In this document: piece after piece, positions 10,800 through 22,450 of the stretch
Position numbering within the stretch: the stretch's first letter is position 1
How the letters are laid out: each line of letters opens with the position of its first letter
Source: Rhynchosporium graminicola
Taxonomy: Eukaryota > Ascomycota > Leotiomycetes > Helotiales > Ploettnerulaceae
Reading direction: 5' to 3'
Assembly (NCBI GenBank): GCA_900074885.1
Contig: FJUW01000068.1
Coordinates: forward strand, 101,683-165,682
DNA length: 64,000 nt
Program-made: the position numbers and the translations under genes
The notes under the pieces: model-generated
The model's database searches: none
The model's input: only the letters and a program-made list of their open reading frames with translations
Told to the model about the DNA's origin: nothing

Positions 10800-13700
10800 G
10801 TATAGCAGTCAAAGTCGACGATTCCGAAATTATCGCATCTCGAGGTGCAGAGTTTTCCGCGCTAGCGCCGGAAGCTACTACCTAAGTCCCTAGGACTTAA
10901 AATATACCCGATTTACCCCCTACAGACGCTAATTCGACGTCCCAAGACTATCCAGAGGATCCGGAAGACCCGGAATCGGAACCTATTACTGCGACTACAC
11001 TAGAAGAGCTATATAAACGTAAGAAGATAAGTAGCTCTACGTCTTTGAACTTAGCAGACAGCTATAAGCTTAAGGGAGGAGAGAACTACACGGAATAGAG
11101 AGATAAGATACTAAATATTACTAAAACTAATAGAATCAGCAAGTTTCTTAACGTTAAATCTCGTGACTACGTGCCTAAAGAGGTAGACGAATAAGACGAC
11201 GAGGTCGACTATAAAGCCCTTAAGAAGTAGCAAGATTAGGAGTCTAAAGAGAGTTAAATAAAGCTAGCAATCACGCTGAATTATAAGGCCGGACCTCTCG
11301 CGCATATAACTAGTAAAACCACTATATTAGATATATGGGAGGCCTTATAGGCGTAGTACGAAGGAGGTAGCAATATACTAGTATATAACGCTATATAAGA
11401 TTATATTAAGCTCTAGTATAACGATTTCAACTCCTTAGAGAAGTTTATTATCGCTTTTAAGCTCTTAATTATCAAATTAGAGACTTTAATAATAGCTCTA
11501 CCTCTAGTATAGTATCTAATTATATTTATTACCGCAGTTTCAGAGAAGTAGCCTATATAGGCTAAAAGATAACGTTCTCTCTTAAGAGTTTCTTCTAGTA
11601 ATAACCTAGACACGACCGAGAAAGCTAAATTAAGAGTGACTTTAATTAGTTTGATCGAAGATATTACTAACGAGGCAAGAGCGAGTGACTCTACTGGAAA
11701 GATAGCAGGTCAAGCTCTATACGGCAATAAGTCTATACCTAAGAAAGGAAGCGGCGGAGGAGCTACTAAGCCGGCTAGCAAGGATACTAGGCCGACTTAT
11801 AAGCACTACAAATAGATATCGCTAAAGTATACTCCAGAGAACCATTTTATTATTAATAAACAGAAGAAGAAGGAGTTTAAGGAGAAGTCTAGAAAGAAGT
11901 GGATCCCGCATACCGAATAGCTAAAGAAGAAAGAGGGAGAGAGTAAGACTAATAAGACTAATAAGAAGAAGACTAGTAGTAGAAAGAAGAAGGATAACGA
12001 TTCCGACGATGGTAGCATCTTCGGCGCAGCCCTTTTACCGTGTTTCCCTACTATTACGGCTTCTATAGCTATGTTCTCTTACTATAATAAGTCACGATAG
12101 CTCTTCGACACCGGCGCTACGGAGCATATATCCAACGACCTTTCTAAATTTACCTTATATACGCTAAAAAACGACTTACCCTATATACTTACTATTAATA
12201 AGCCGTTACGCCCTACCGGGATTAGAAGTTATACGATTAAGGCGATAAAGACCGACAGTATAATACGTACATTAGAGTACTATAATATACTATATATCCC
12301 GCAGTCTCTAGTCTACTTATACTCCGGTTCTAAATTAAATAAATTAGGAGGTTATTTGCGTAGTTCTGTTCTCTATATATCTAAGGAGAAGGAGATCTAT
12401 ATAATTAATAAGAATCTATTTATTATTAAAGAAGAGACGACCTCCAGCGCAGAGTACGCTAGCTTTCCGGGTTTGAGCTTACCTGCAGCAGTAGAGCAAG
12501 CTACAGTCGATATAGAGCTTTAGCACAGACGTATATATCACGCTAGCTTTAACGTAGTACGACGCACTTAATCTATAGTTACTAGTATGAAGTTTACAGA
12601 GCTTAAGACTAGTAGAACTCGCCTTTACGTACTATATAAGAAAGGCCGACCTATTCGGAAGGTTAATAAGGTATCGGCACGTGCACGACCTACTAGATCG
12701 ATAGATAAAATCCATGTAGATATAATACACCTTAAACCTAAGGGTCTAAATAGTTACTCTTACGCCTCTATCTTCTCATGCGCCTATTCGACTGGAAAGT
12801 AGGCCTTTACTTACGCTAAGAAGTCGGATATATACCTAGCTAATCAAAAGCTAATTAAGTTAGCTAAAATATAGTATCACCGTAAAATTAAGGTATAGAG
12901 ATATGACGGGGGCAAGGAGTACTCTCCCTCTCAGATGAAGGAGCTTACTGATTACCTTAGAATACTACTGGAGGAGTCTACTCCGTATACTCTAGAGCAA
13001 GATAGAAGAGCTAAACGCTCTATACGTACGATTATCGAGAAAGTACGTATAGTTATAGTAGATCAGAATATACCTGACTACATATAGCCGGAAATTCTAC
13101 TTACCTATATTCATATCGCTAACTTTACCTCTACTTCTAGAGTAGAAGGGAAGACTCCTTTTAAGTGCTTCTGGGACGATATTGAACTAGAGGTGAACTA
13201 TACTCCCTCTATTAAGTATCTCCGTATATTAAGATATCCTATCTTCATACTAATTAATAAGGAGAAGAGAGTCCAGAGCTATAAGGTAGCTCCTAGAGCT
13301 GAAAAGGGTATTCTAGTAGGATTTGAAGGTTATAATATCTATAGATACCTAGTCAATAGAAAGGTAGTTCGTACCTCTTATCTACGATTTGATAAAGACA
13401 GTTTAGTCATAGAACCTCACGAAGAAGACGCTATAATAGTACCTTAAACTAGGGGTGATGATTCTATCGATACTTTAAGTCAAAATCAAGACGTCGAGGT
13501 TACTAGCGCTACTAATCCTGATACAGGTATCATAAGCTAAGACGAGGATTCCGAAGTCGAAATCGATAGTACGGAAGATACCGAGTCTATAGTTAAGGAC
13601 GAAGTTCCAGCACTAGAGGTCGATATTCCGGAGCAAATTACTATATAAAAGAAGCGTAGTAGGCCTCCTGGATCTAAGAACTATATGCCGGAGTACGTCC

Positions 13701-15470
13701 CTAGGGCTACACGCTCTGGCCGTAATAATCCGAATCCGACTCTAATTTCGACGCCTGAGGTAACCCCGGAACCAAATAATAGCTACTCCTATGCTATCTC
13801 TCTATTGGAAGAAGTACTAGAGAGTACTAGTTAGTATCGACTCACCTTTTATACAGCTCAAGAAGAGTCTCTATTCTTAGATAATCCGACTACTTTAGAT
13901 CAGGCTATAAAGAGAGCTAATTAGCCAGAATAGAAGAAGGCGATTATTAAGGAATACCGATCTCTTAAAGAGAAGTCGACTTAGAAGACTATAAGTCGCT
14001 CTGATATACTAAAAGGGTGCAGAGTACTAGGTTCTCGTTTAGTTTTCAAGACTAAGAGAGATATAGACAGCAAAATCGACAAATATAAGGTCAGATTTAT
14101 AGTCTAAGGTTATACGTAACGATTTAGTCACGATTATAATTAGACGTATACCGGAGTCTATAAATCTTCTACTTGGAAGATAGGCTTAGCAGTTGCAGCA
14201 GAGTACGACTTAGAAGTCGAACAGTTTGATATAGTAACGGCATTCTTATATAGTAAAGCCGATACCTAGATATACGTTAAATTGCCGCTATTTTATAGAC
14301 AATTTAGGCGTAGACTTATAGACGATAAATATATACTCTTACTAAAGGCTCTATACGGTCTGAAGTAGTCTCCACGTCTCTAGTAAGAGACCTTACGCAA
14401 GGAGTTCGGTATTATCGACTTTATACCTTTATAAACTGATAATTGCGTGTATATTAACTAAGAAACCAGAATAATTATCGTTACCTATATCGACGATTTT
14501 CTAGTTATCTTAAAGGCTGGAATAGCTCTTGAAGAGCTTAAGAAGAAGATTCTTACTATATTCGATATTCTACTAGCTAGACTAGCTAAATACTTCCTTG
14601 GCGTTAGAATTATACGTGACAGAGAGAAGAAGACGATTTCTCTTTGCTAAGATGCGTATATCGATAAGATATTAGATCGATTTAGAATAACTAACTGCAA
14701 GAGCGCCGATACGCCTTTTACTACTAGTTCAGAGGTTTCTATAGTCAAATTCAAGGGAGTAGCTACTCTATAAGAAATTAAGCTATATTAACAGCTTTGC
14801 GGTAGTTTACAGTACCTAGCTTATACTCGCTGGGATATACTATACTACTACTCTATACTATTATAATTTCTAACAAATCTATCACCTTAACACCTTACGA
14901 GCGCTAAGAGAGTACTTGCGTACTTATAAGGTGCGAAGTATTACGCTACGACTTACAGAGGAGACGTTACCGATAGAGAGAAGATGAAATTAAGAGGTTT
15001 CTGCGACTCTGATTAGGCTGGTAACTGAATTAATAGAGTGTCATATACCGGAGTCTATTTCTTCCTTACAGGAGGTGTTTTCTCAGCTATTTCAAAGCGA
15101 CAGACTACTATAGCTCTTACCTCTACGGAAGCAGAGTATATAGCTATGTGCGCCTTTGCTAGAGAAGCTTTATAGATACGTCAAGTACTAAAGGAGCTAA
15201 GCTATAATAAGCTAGACTCTAGAAGTATAGAGATATAATGCGATAATCAGGGAGCGTTATCTCTATCAGAGAACCCTGAATTACACTAGCGTACTAAGCA
15301 TATCGATATTAAATTCTACTACTTTCGCCAGGAGGTCGCTAGAGGTTATTTAGACCCTTAGTATATACCCTTAAAAGAGAACGCGGCAGATAGTTTCACT
15401 AAACTACTTGGCCTATAAGACCTTAAGGCCTTTATAGCAATACTGAATATAACTGTTTTACACCTAGAAT
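10800..15470 (+). pseudogene. Copia gag-pol polyprotein, inactivated
   Basis: Domains in order: gag near 10,980-11,620 (W-E-A-L-Q-A-Q-Y-E-G-G type motif) followed by a Lys-rich linker; aspartic protease F-D-T-G-A-T-E-H-I near 12,097-12,123; GAG-pre-integrase to 12,600; integrase core 12,690-13,180 with H-V-D-I and Y-D-G-G-K-E-Y; RT from about 13,990 with L-Y-G-L-K-Q-S-P-R and Y-I-D-D-F near 14,490; RNase H from about 14,990 with S-T-E-A-E-Y-I-A and T-K-H-I-D-I. The catalytic RT Asp pair is intact. In-frame TAG, TAA and frame breaks prevent a full product. Confidence 0.9.
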
Positions 15471-15683
15471 AAGGGGTATAGATATCAATCGGGAAAGCAG
15501 ACTATCTTAAAGGAATTACAGAACCTAGGGTTTATCTAGTTCACGTGATATCGAGGCATAGTTCTAGTCTCTAGGGGTATCACTATACGTACGCATACGA
15601 CAGTATAATCGACTAATTACAGGAAATTAGATCACTTATACCTATAGAAGTTACCGACTTTATAGTATCTCTACAGAGGGGTA

Positions 15684-15861
15684 TATTGCGAGGATATAGG
15701 TCTTAGCATGGATCAGGTGACTATAGTCACGTGCATAGTCCGTGCGGATATTCCTAGATAATATCTTCTGTCGACTCTCTATAGTAATTAGTACTGCAAT
15801 GCAACTAACATCATTCAACTACTCTATGCCTTACTCTGAAGATCAACGTAACCTTGCGATA
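15684..15861 (+). repeat. Copia 3' LTR
   Basis: 178 bp, preceded by a purine-rich tract (CAGAGGGG). Begins TATTGCGAGG and ends CCTTGCGATA. The target duplication GATAA follows at once, after which the Gypsy B gag continues. Confidence 0.93.
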
Positions 15862-15866
15862 GATAA

Positions 15867-18800
15867 GAAGAGAGAAGAGATCTAAATAATATACTTATTA
15901 AGGATCGGCCGATAAGATAGGATATCTCTAAGGTTTAGTACTACTCCTATAATAAACATAAATATATCTCTCCGAACTATCTAAAATCAAATACTAGAGA
16001 TACTAAAGATAAACGCTAAGGAAAGCTATAACTTATAGTATCTTCTATATCCGGGCTAGGTTCACTAGATAATAAGATAGAAATCTAAATAAAGATTCTA
16101 TCCTAGAGTAAATAGAAATTAATAATTACTCTTATTAAAAGTAAAGCAGAAGATAACTTTATATTAAGACTAGTTTCTAAAGAATATAAGCTTGAACTTA
16201 CTAGTAAAAGACTAAGGACTTTCTAGATACTTTCACGGAATAAAAGCGTTATCTTTAGTACTATAGTCGCCTAGGTAGAGATAGCCGATTCGATTAGATA
16301 GACTAGAGTCGATACTCTTTAGCTAAGAGTTATTAATATACTAGGTATAGACCTGATATTAGGATAACTATAGTTAGAGGATATAGATCCTTAGATAAGC
16401 TTTAAGAATAAGTAATAGAGGTTTCCTTATAAATTAAAGGATTCAGATAACTTTAATATTATAGCACCTCGAGCTTTTATAACTTTTATTAATAAATAGA
16501 GATCTCCTGTATATACTATAATACCCAACTTACGTACGATACGCCAGATAGATACCGGCGATACGCTTACTATTCCCTCCGCATATAGTGACTTTAAGGA
16601 CGTGTTCTCTAAGGAGAAAGGAAGCGAGCTACCCCTATTAGAGGGCTATTAATACGCTATCGAGTTAGAACTAGGATTAAAGATACCTTATTCTCTAATT
16701 TATAACCTCTCTAAGAAAGAACTAGAGGTTCTCTGGGAATACCTTAACTTATCAGAAGCGAAAGGTTAGATAAGGAGAAGTAAGAGTCCTGCAGGTATAC
16801 CTATTCTTTTTATACTTAAGAAAGATAATAGCTTTCGATTATATATTAACTACCGAGCGCTAAATAAAATTACAATTAAGGATTAGTACCCTCTGCTATT
16901 AATTAGCGAAACGCTAAATAAGCTCCGGGATACTAGAGTATTTACTAAACTAGACTTATAAAACGCTTACTACTATATCCGAATTCGCTAAGGTAATAAA
17001 TAGAAGATTATATTTCGTACTTGATATAAGTATTATAAGTATTAAGTTATACTATTTAGATTATTAAACGCACTAGCGACTTTCCAGGTATTTATTAATA
17101 ATACGCTAGCGGGACTTATGGATATTACTTATATTATATACCTTAATAATATCCTGATCTACTCTGCAGACTTATTATAATATAAATAATATATTCGCTA
17201 AGTACTAGAGAGACTTCGGTATATAAACCTCTTTATTAAGTTATTAAAATGCTCCTTTAATACTAAAAGTATAGAGTTTCTAGGATATATTATCTCCTTA
17301 GCTAGCGTTTTAATAGATATAAGCCGGATAGATACTATTAGGGAATAGCTAGAGCCTGAAAGTATTAGAGACGTATAAGTCTTTATTAGTTTTATAAACT
17401 TCTATAAGCGATTTATCATAAGGTTCTTAGCGATTACCCGACTCTTAATAAGTTTAATAAGTAATAAGAAGAAAAAGTAACTTACTCCTGTTTTCAGATA
17501 GAGTGCTATAGAAAGGGAAGCTTTTAACGCGTTAAAGGATACGTTTACTATAGTACCTTTTCTTATGCACTTCGATCTACTGAAGCCGAGAAAGCTAGAG
17601 ACTAATACTTCTAGGTTTACTATCGCGGGAATTCTCTCTTAGACTAGAGAGTAGCCGGCGAAAGAAAGGGAAAAGGCTATCTAGTACCCTATCGCGTTCT
17701 TTAGCAAAAAGCCAGAGATTACTAAGCTGAATTATAAAGTATATAATTAAGAACTCCTTATAATTATTAAGTATTTTATATACTAGAGGTATTACCTTAA
17801 AAGTAGTATAGCCCTAGTTAAGGTATTAATAGACTATAGTAACTTTCGTTACTTTATAACTATAATAGTATTAAGCCGGTGATAAGCTAGATAAGCTCTA
17901 GAGCTATCTAAGTATAACTTTATATTAAGTTATAAATAAGGGAAAAACAATTATACTAATAGACTTTTAAGAAGGCTTAACTATAAGCCGGCGAAAGATA
18001 AGGAAAATATTATACTCTCTACTTTATAAAATAAGCTACGAAGTATAATTAAAGATAAGTTAATCTGCGTACCTAGTAAAGCTAGCGATACGATAGAGAG
18101 TAACCGGCGTCCGAATAATAGTATATTATACCGGTTAACTCAGATTCTATAACTTACTAATAATACTTCTTCAAAAGGAGTATCGATCGAGGCTATAGAT
18201 ATAACCTCTATACTTAACTAGCGATATATGCCTATAAAGCTTAATAGTTCATAGAACTTATTTAGAAGTCTGGATACCCTCTTAAGAAGCGCTAGCGAGA
18301 AGCCGGGCGCTAGCTAGTATAGCTATAGATATATTATATTACGGTTTTTCATAATAAGAGTTATAAGAACCGAAATAGTAAACCCTAAATCAAACTTATT
18401 TCTCTTAACGCTTATAAAGCTATAGAAAAGGGACGCCTTTACTATTAAGAAGTTAGCTAGATTATAGAAAACCGAGGATATAGATTAGAGTATTAATAGT
18501 AAAGGACTACTTAGATACTAGCGAAAGGCTTATGTTCCGCTGGATAAAGCTATCTATAGTGAAATCATGAAGATATACTATAATAATCTAACTATAGGCT
18601 ATTTTAGTTAAGATAAGACGCTGAAGCTTATCTAGTGAAAGTACTATTAGTAAAGGATAAAGCTAGATATTAAAGAATATATTAGAAGCTACGATATTTA
18701 TTAAATAATAAAAGTAAGAAGAATAAGAATAGCCGGTAAGATATAAGCGCCTAGCTAGCTAAGTAAGCTATTGAAGTCTATAACTATAGACTTTATTACA

Positions 18801-19830
18801 GATCTGCCACCTTATAAAGGGAGCTCTTCAGGGAGAATCTCCGATAGCTTACTAGTGATTATCAATAGGTATATAAAAGATATTAAATATATACCTTATC
18901 TGAAGATAATTGATACGCTAGCTTTAGCTCGGCTATTTATCGACTATTAATTTAAGTACTACGGATTACCTGCGGTTATTATTACTAATAGAGGTTCTAT
19001 CTTTATTTCTAAGTTCTAGTAAGAGGTATACTTCTACCTCCGAATAATAAGAGGTCTTTCGATAGCGTTTTACTTATAAACTAATAAGTAAACGGAATAA
19101 TAAAACTAAGCTATAGAAGTATAGCTATAGTGTTTCGTATACTATCTTTAAGATAATTAGGTAGACCTATTACTAATAGTGAAGTTTATATATATAAACG
19201 CATATTATAAAGCTATTAGAATAAGTCCAAATGAAGCTAAGTATAGAATTACACTAGATACTCACTAGGGTATCGAGGACGATCCTATAAGAGGGGAGAT
19301 ACCTACTGCTAAAGAAAGAGTAGAAGAAGTAATTAAGAAACGCTAAGAGCTAGAGAATAGCTAGCGAAGAACTAAAGAAACCCAGGCGAAATAGTATAAT
19401 AAGAACTATTAATTAGTTGAATTCAAAGTAGATTAATAAGTCCTACTCTTAGTAAAGAATATCAAAACTATTCGATCGAGTAAGAAGCTAGACTACTAAT
19501 TTCTAGGCTTATTTAAGATTAGCGAAAGAATTAGAAAGTAAGTATATTAATTAGATTTACCTTCTAAGTATAATCAGCTATATAATATCTTCTATATCTT
19601 ACTAGAACTATACTAGTAAAGGCCCGGCGAGTTATTAGAGGTTATCTAACCTTACCTTATCAACGGCGAAGAATCATAGGAGGTCGATTCCTTACTAGAC
19701 TAGTAAGTAGTTAGAGAGAGAGAATAATTCCTAGTAAGATAGAAGTGGTTTACTTTCGCTTATAATTCTTAAGAGCTAAAAGAAAACCTCTAGGGACTCT
19801 AGAACGAAATTAAAGCTTTGAAAAATCAAA
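15867..19830 (+). pseudogene. Gypsy B gag end and pol
   Basis: Starts with the gag tail and a CCHC-like knuckle (C-Y-Y, H-K-Y-I, P-N-Y; 15,940-15,985; Cys residues partly changed to Tyr by G-to-A transitions). Then a protease-like region, RT near 16,700-17,290, RNase H near 17,600-17,990, and integrase near 18,550-19,230 with T-I-D-F-I-T-D-L-P and N-R-G-S-I-F, where Asn replaces an expected Asp. The chromodomain-like end is near 19,680-19,800 (E-N-L-Q-G-L-Q pattern). Nearly all stops are TAG or TAA. Confidence 0.8.
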
Positions 19831-19989
19831 ACGCTATAGAAAGACTAGCGAAACGCTAGCGAAAGTGAAATAATACTTATAAAGGGATATATACCTTTCT
19901 GTTTTTTCCTATAGGGTTTTATAGTTTTAAAAGTATATTAGAGATTATAAATCTAATAGAGGTCCTAGGGAAAAAAGAGGTTTTATTAT

Positions 19990-21010
19990 CTATACGGATC
20001 GCTAGTAATCTAGCTCTCGCTAGATAAACTCCGAGATATCGCTAAAGAAAGTTTACTTAGTAACCTCCTGAGTAATAGTATCTATAACTATATTAGTGAC
20101 CTTCTCCCTAATATCCTCTAGCTGCATATCTAATAAAGCTACCTATAGAAAGAATCTAGTATAAATAGTACGGAAGTCCTTCGCTGAAGATTAGTAGAGA
20201 ACTCGCCGGAGAGATTAATTCATACTATACGGAGACTACGAATTTCCTCGAGGAGAGTAGTATTTATAATATTAATAGTAGTAGTAACTTTAGCTGCAGA
20301 GTTCAGCGTAAACCCGGACGCCTCGGCGATCGCTAACGTAATACTAGAGGATAGCTTAGTATTAGAATCGATAACTAGCTTCTAAGGAGATTTGATAGCT
20401 GCGGTATTATTAACTTTAGAAGTATAATTAGCTTACTTCTTCTCTGTATTAAAGCGTGCCTAGGTAATCTTCAACTCTTATTTAGTACTCTCGCCTTTTA
20501 CTAATTCCGAAGCTATATCTTATAGTTAGCTAAGAATACTTATTAAGATAGCTAGAACCTCGCTAGCTATTAGCTAAGTATTCGCTAGAGAGAGGAAATT
20601 TATATTTATATCCTCGTAAGATTTACCTTTCTTAATATAGTCTATATACTTACTAGTAATAGAGCTAGGAGCTAAGGTATACTTTAAGTCAGGGAATAAA
20701 GTATACTCGCTAGCGTATCGCAAGTAAGTCTCCGGACGCGGTATCTCCTCGTTTACTTTAGTATAAGCCTTCGACTTTATCTGCGTATTCTTTCGACTAG
20801 TATAAATAGTATTATTATAATAAGCAGAAGGGCTATTATCTTAGCTAGGCTCGCCTTTAGTATTCTTATTATCGTCTTCGGCTCGCTAGCGCTTAGTCGA
20901 TAACCCGCTAGCGACTGCGGTTTTTCCTTATTAATAGGAGTAAAAGTATTACCCGAAGGAAGAGTATCTTTAAGCGAACTACTAGCGGCGCGCTTACGAG
21001 GGTTCTTTCT
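19990..21010 (-). pseudogene. antisense accessory frame in Gypsy B, unknown product
   Basis: On the minus strand a frame of about 330 codons runs from a basic start (P-R-K-R-A-A-S-S-S) through Ser/Thr-rich and hydrophobic segments, for example Y-T-L-F-P-D-L-K-Y-T and E-A-S-G-F-T-L-N-S-A. Stops inside it are TAA or TAG, as RIP of Gln codons would give, and codon use is coding-like; one frame shift lies near 20,900. No gag, RT or integrase motif is visible. It lies between pol and the 3' end of Gypsy B, opposite to pol. It may be an accessory gene or part of a separate element. No function can be assigned. Confidence 0.5.
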
Positions 21011-21611
21011 AGGTACTAGAAGGTTAAGTTAGTATTACCTAATACTCTATATTTATAACTTACGTATAGTTACTATTATTATCGTTAGTTACTTAAGAAG
21101 AAGGGAGAGAAGAGAGAAGGTTAAGAGTTATATAGAGGAGTTACCTAGCGCTATACCCCGTATTCTAGCCTTACTAATAATAAAGAAGAATCAGAATAAA
21201 GATAAATCCTGAAAGGAATACCTTACTAGCGCCTCGCTAAAGTATCGCTAGCTAGGGTATTTTGATTCCTTTACTTCTAGGATAGAAGTGTTTAAGAGGG
21301 GAGATATTATAATAGGTCTATACGCCTAGTACCTCCTACTCCTGTATTTCAGAATTAGAGAGGAAGGAAGAACCTTCTCTCCTTAGTAATTAGTTTCTGT
21401 ATTAACCAGATTATTACTAGTGAACCTCTAGCGACTATTCTACTATTCCATTATGCCTATTTACCTCAGCGTACCAAGTGATCATTACACCTCCCTAGGT
21501 TTACCCATAATTCGTTAGTCTATAAAATCTATCTCTACTGCTCCTAGGTATAAATAATATGCTCTCGAGCGAATTCGAGTCTAGTATCTTTCTGTTTCTA
21601 AGTAAGAGGAT

Positions 21612-21891
21612 ATGTGACGATAGCTTACCTGAATGTCACATGAGGAGAAGGATAGGTACCGGGGCCTAAGTTCACAGGTATCATAAGTATCCCGGTATAA
21701 CTAGTATCCGACTCGGTATAGTATCGGACTAGTACTAGTATATATATATAAGGTGCCTTATACTCTATCTCTCTTCTTTTTCCTTCCTTATCTTTTTATT
21801 TCCTTAGTAGTAGACTATATAAGATCGCTCTTAGCCTCCCTACTTGTTTTATCCTTGCTCGTATAGCGCCTTGAGTCTTGTGTCGTTACAG
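21612..21891 (+). repeat. LTR-like unit TGTGACGATAG ... TCGTTACA
   Basis: 280 bp bounded by TGTGACGA and TCGTTACA, near-inverted ends with the canonical TG and CA. It contains a TATA run (TATATATATAAGG) near 21,738 and a pyrimidine-rich stretch after it, as LTR promoters do. It is less RIP-mutated than its surroundings. No partner copy is present, so it is a solo LTR or the 5' LTR of an element truncated at about 22,450. Confidence 0.6.
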
Positions 21892-22450
21892 GATATTTCT
21901 TAAGAGCAGTTCGGCTTGTAAACCCCTTAGTTTTAAAAGCAGTTTAAATCGCGTAGATAGAGTAATTCTACCCTAGAATCGAAGGTATATCTTTCCAAGG
22001 AGTATAGCGATTCTCCTTTGAAGCATAAACCTACTCGATAAGCTGCTTTCTTTTAGAAGCTCTAAGAAGAGGCTTTCGACCTGAATTTGTCTTTTAAGGA
22101 GTAATTCGGTAGGTAATTACGTATTAAACCTAACCCGGAGTCAGGTTCAATAATAAGGCAATATTTTCCTTCGACTAGCCGGCAATTAGATAGAGAGTTT
22201 GGACCTTTAAGCGTTAATCCCGTATACAGTTTCGGGATGGAGTTTTCGGTATAAGTACCTTATATTCAGAGGTAGAAAAATCAAGTGATAATTATAATAT
22301 ACAGAATAATGAAAATTAAAAAGATTTAAGTATGAATAGTTAGGGAGAGTTTTCAGAAGTTATAAAGCAGTATAAGAGCGATATATATTAACTAGATGAA
22401 AGATAAGGCGCACTGGCCCTAACCGAAACTACTAGAACCACTCCAAATGA
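21892..22450 (+). pseudogene. RIP-damaged coding-like remnant after the LTR
   Basis: A plus-strand frame with TAG/TAA interruptions reads as charged helical protein (S-P-L-K-H-K-P-T-R, F-D-L-N-L-S-F-K-E) up to about 22,300. It could be a gag start belonging to the LTR at 21,612. RIP composition fades out near 22,450, which marks the right edge of the transposon island. Confidence 0.35.

Larger units (their letters stand above)
10289..15861 (+). mobile_element. Ty1/Copia retrotransposon, 5,573 bp, nested in Gypsy B gag
   Basis: Two 178-bp LTRs and a perfect 5-bp target duplication GATAA (10,284-10,288 and 15,862-15,866) define it exactly. The body holds gag, protease, integrase, RT and RNase H in Copia order on the plus strand. 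RIP damage is milder than in Gypsy A and B (long open frames of 71 and 84 codons survive in the integrase part), consistent with a later arrival, but stops still occur in every domain. It splits the Gypsy B gag between capsid and zinc knuckle. Confidence 0.95.
9314..21611 (+). mobile_element. Ty3/Gypsy retrotransposon B, RIP-inactivated and interrupted
   Basis: Gag (9,390-10,283), a Copia insertion, then gag zinc knuckle, protease region, RT, RNase H, integrase and chromodomain to about 19,830, an antisense extra frame, and a polypurine tract (AAGAGGGGAGA) near 21,296-21,306. A candidate 3' LTR starts at about 21,308 with TATTATAATAGG and would run up to 21,611, but no matching 5' copy was found. 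The RT active site reads Y-L-N-N-I-L-I-Y-S, both catalytic Asp lost by RIP-type changes. The right boundary is approximate. Confidence 0.75.
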
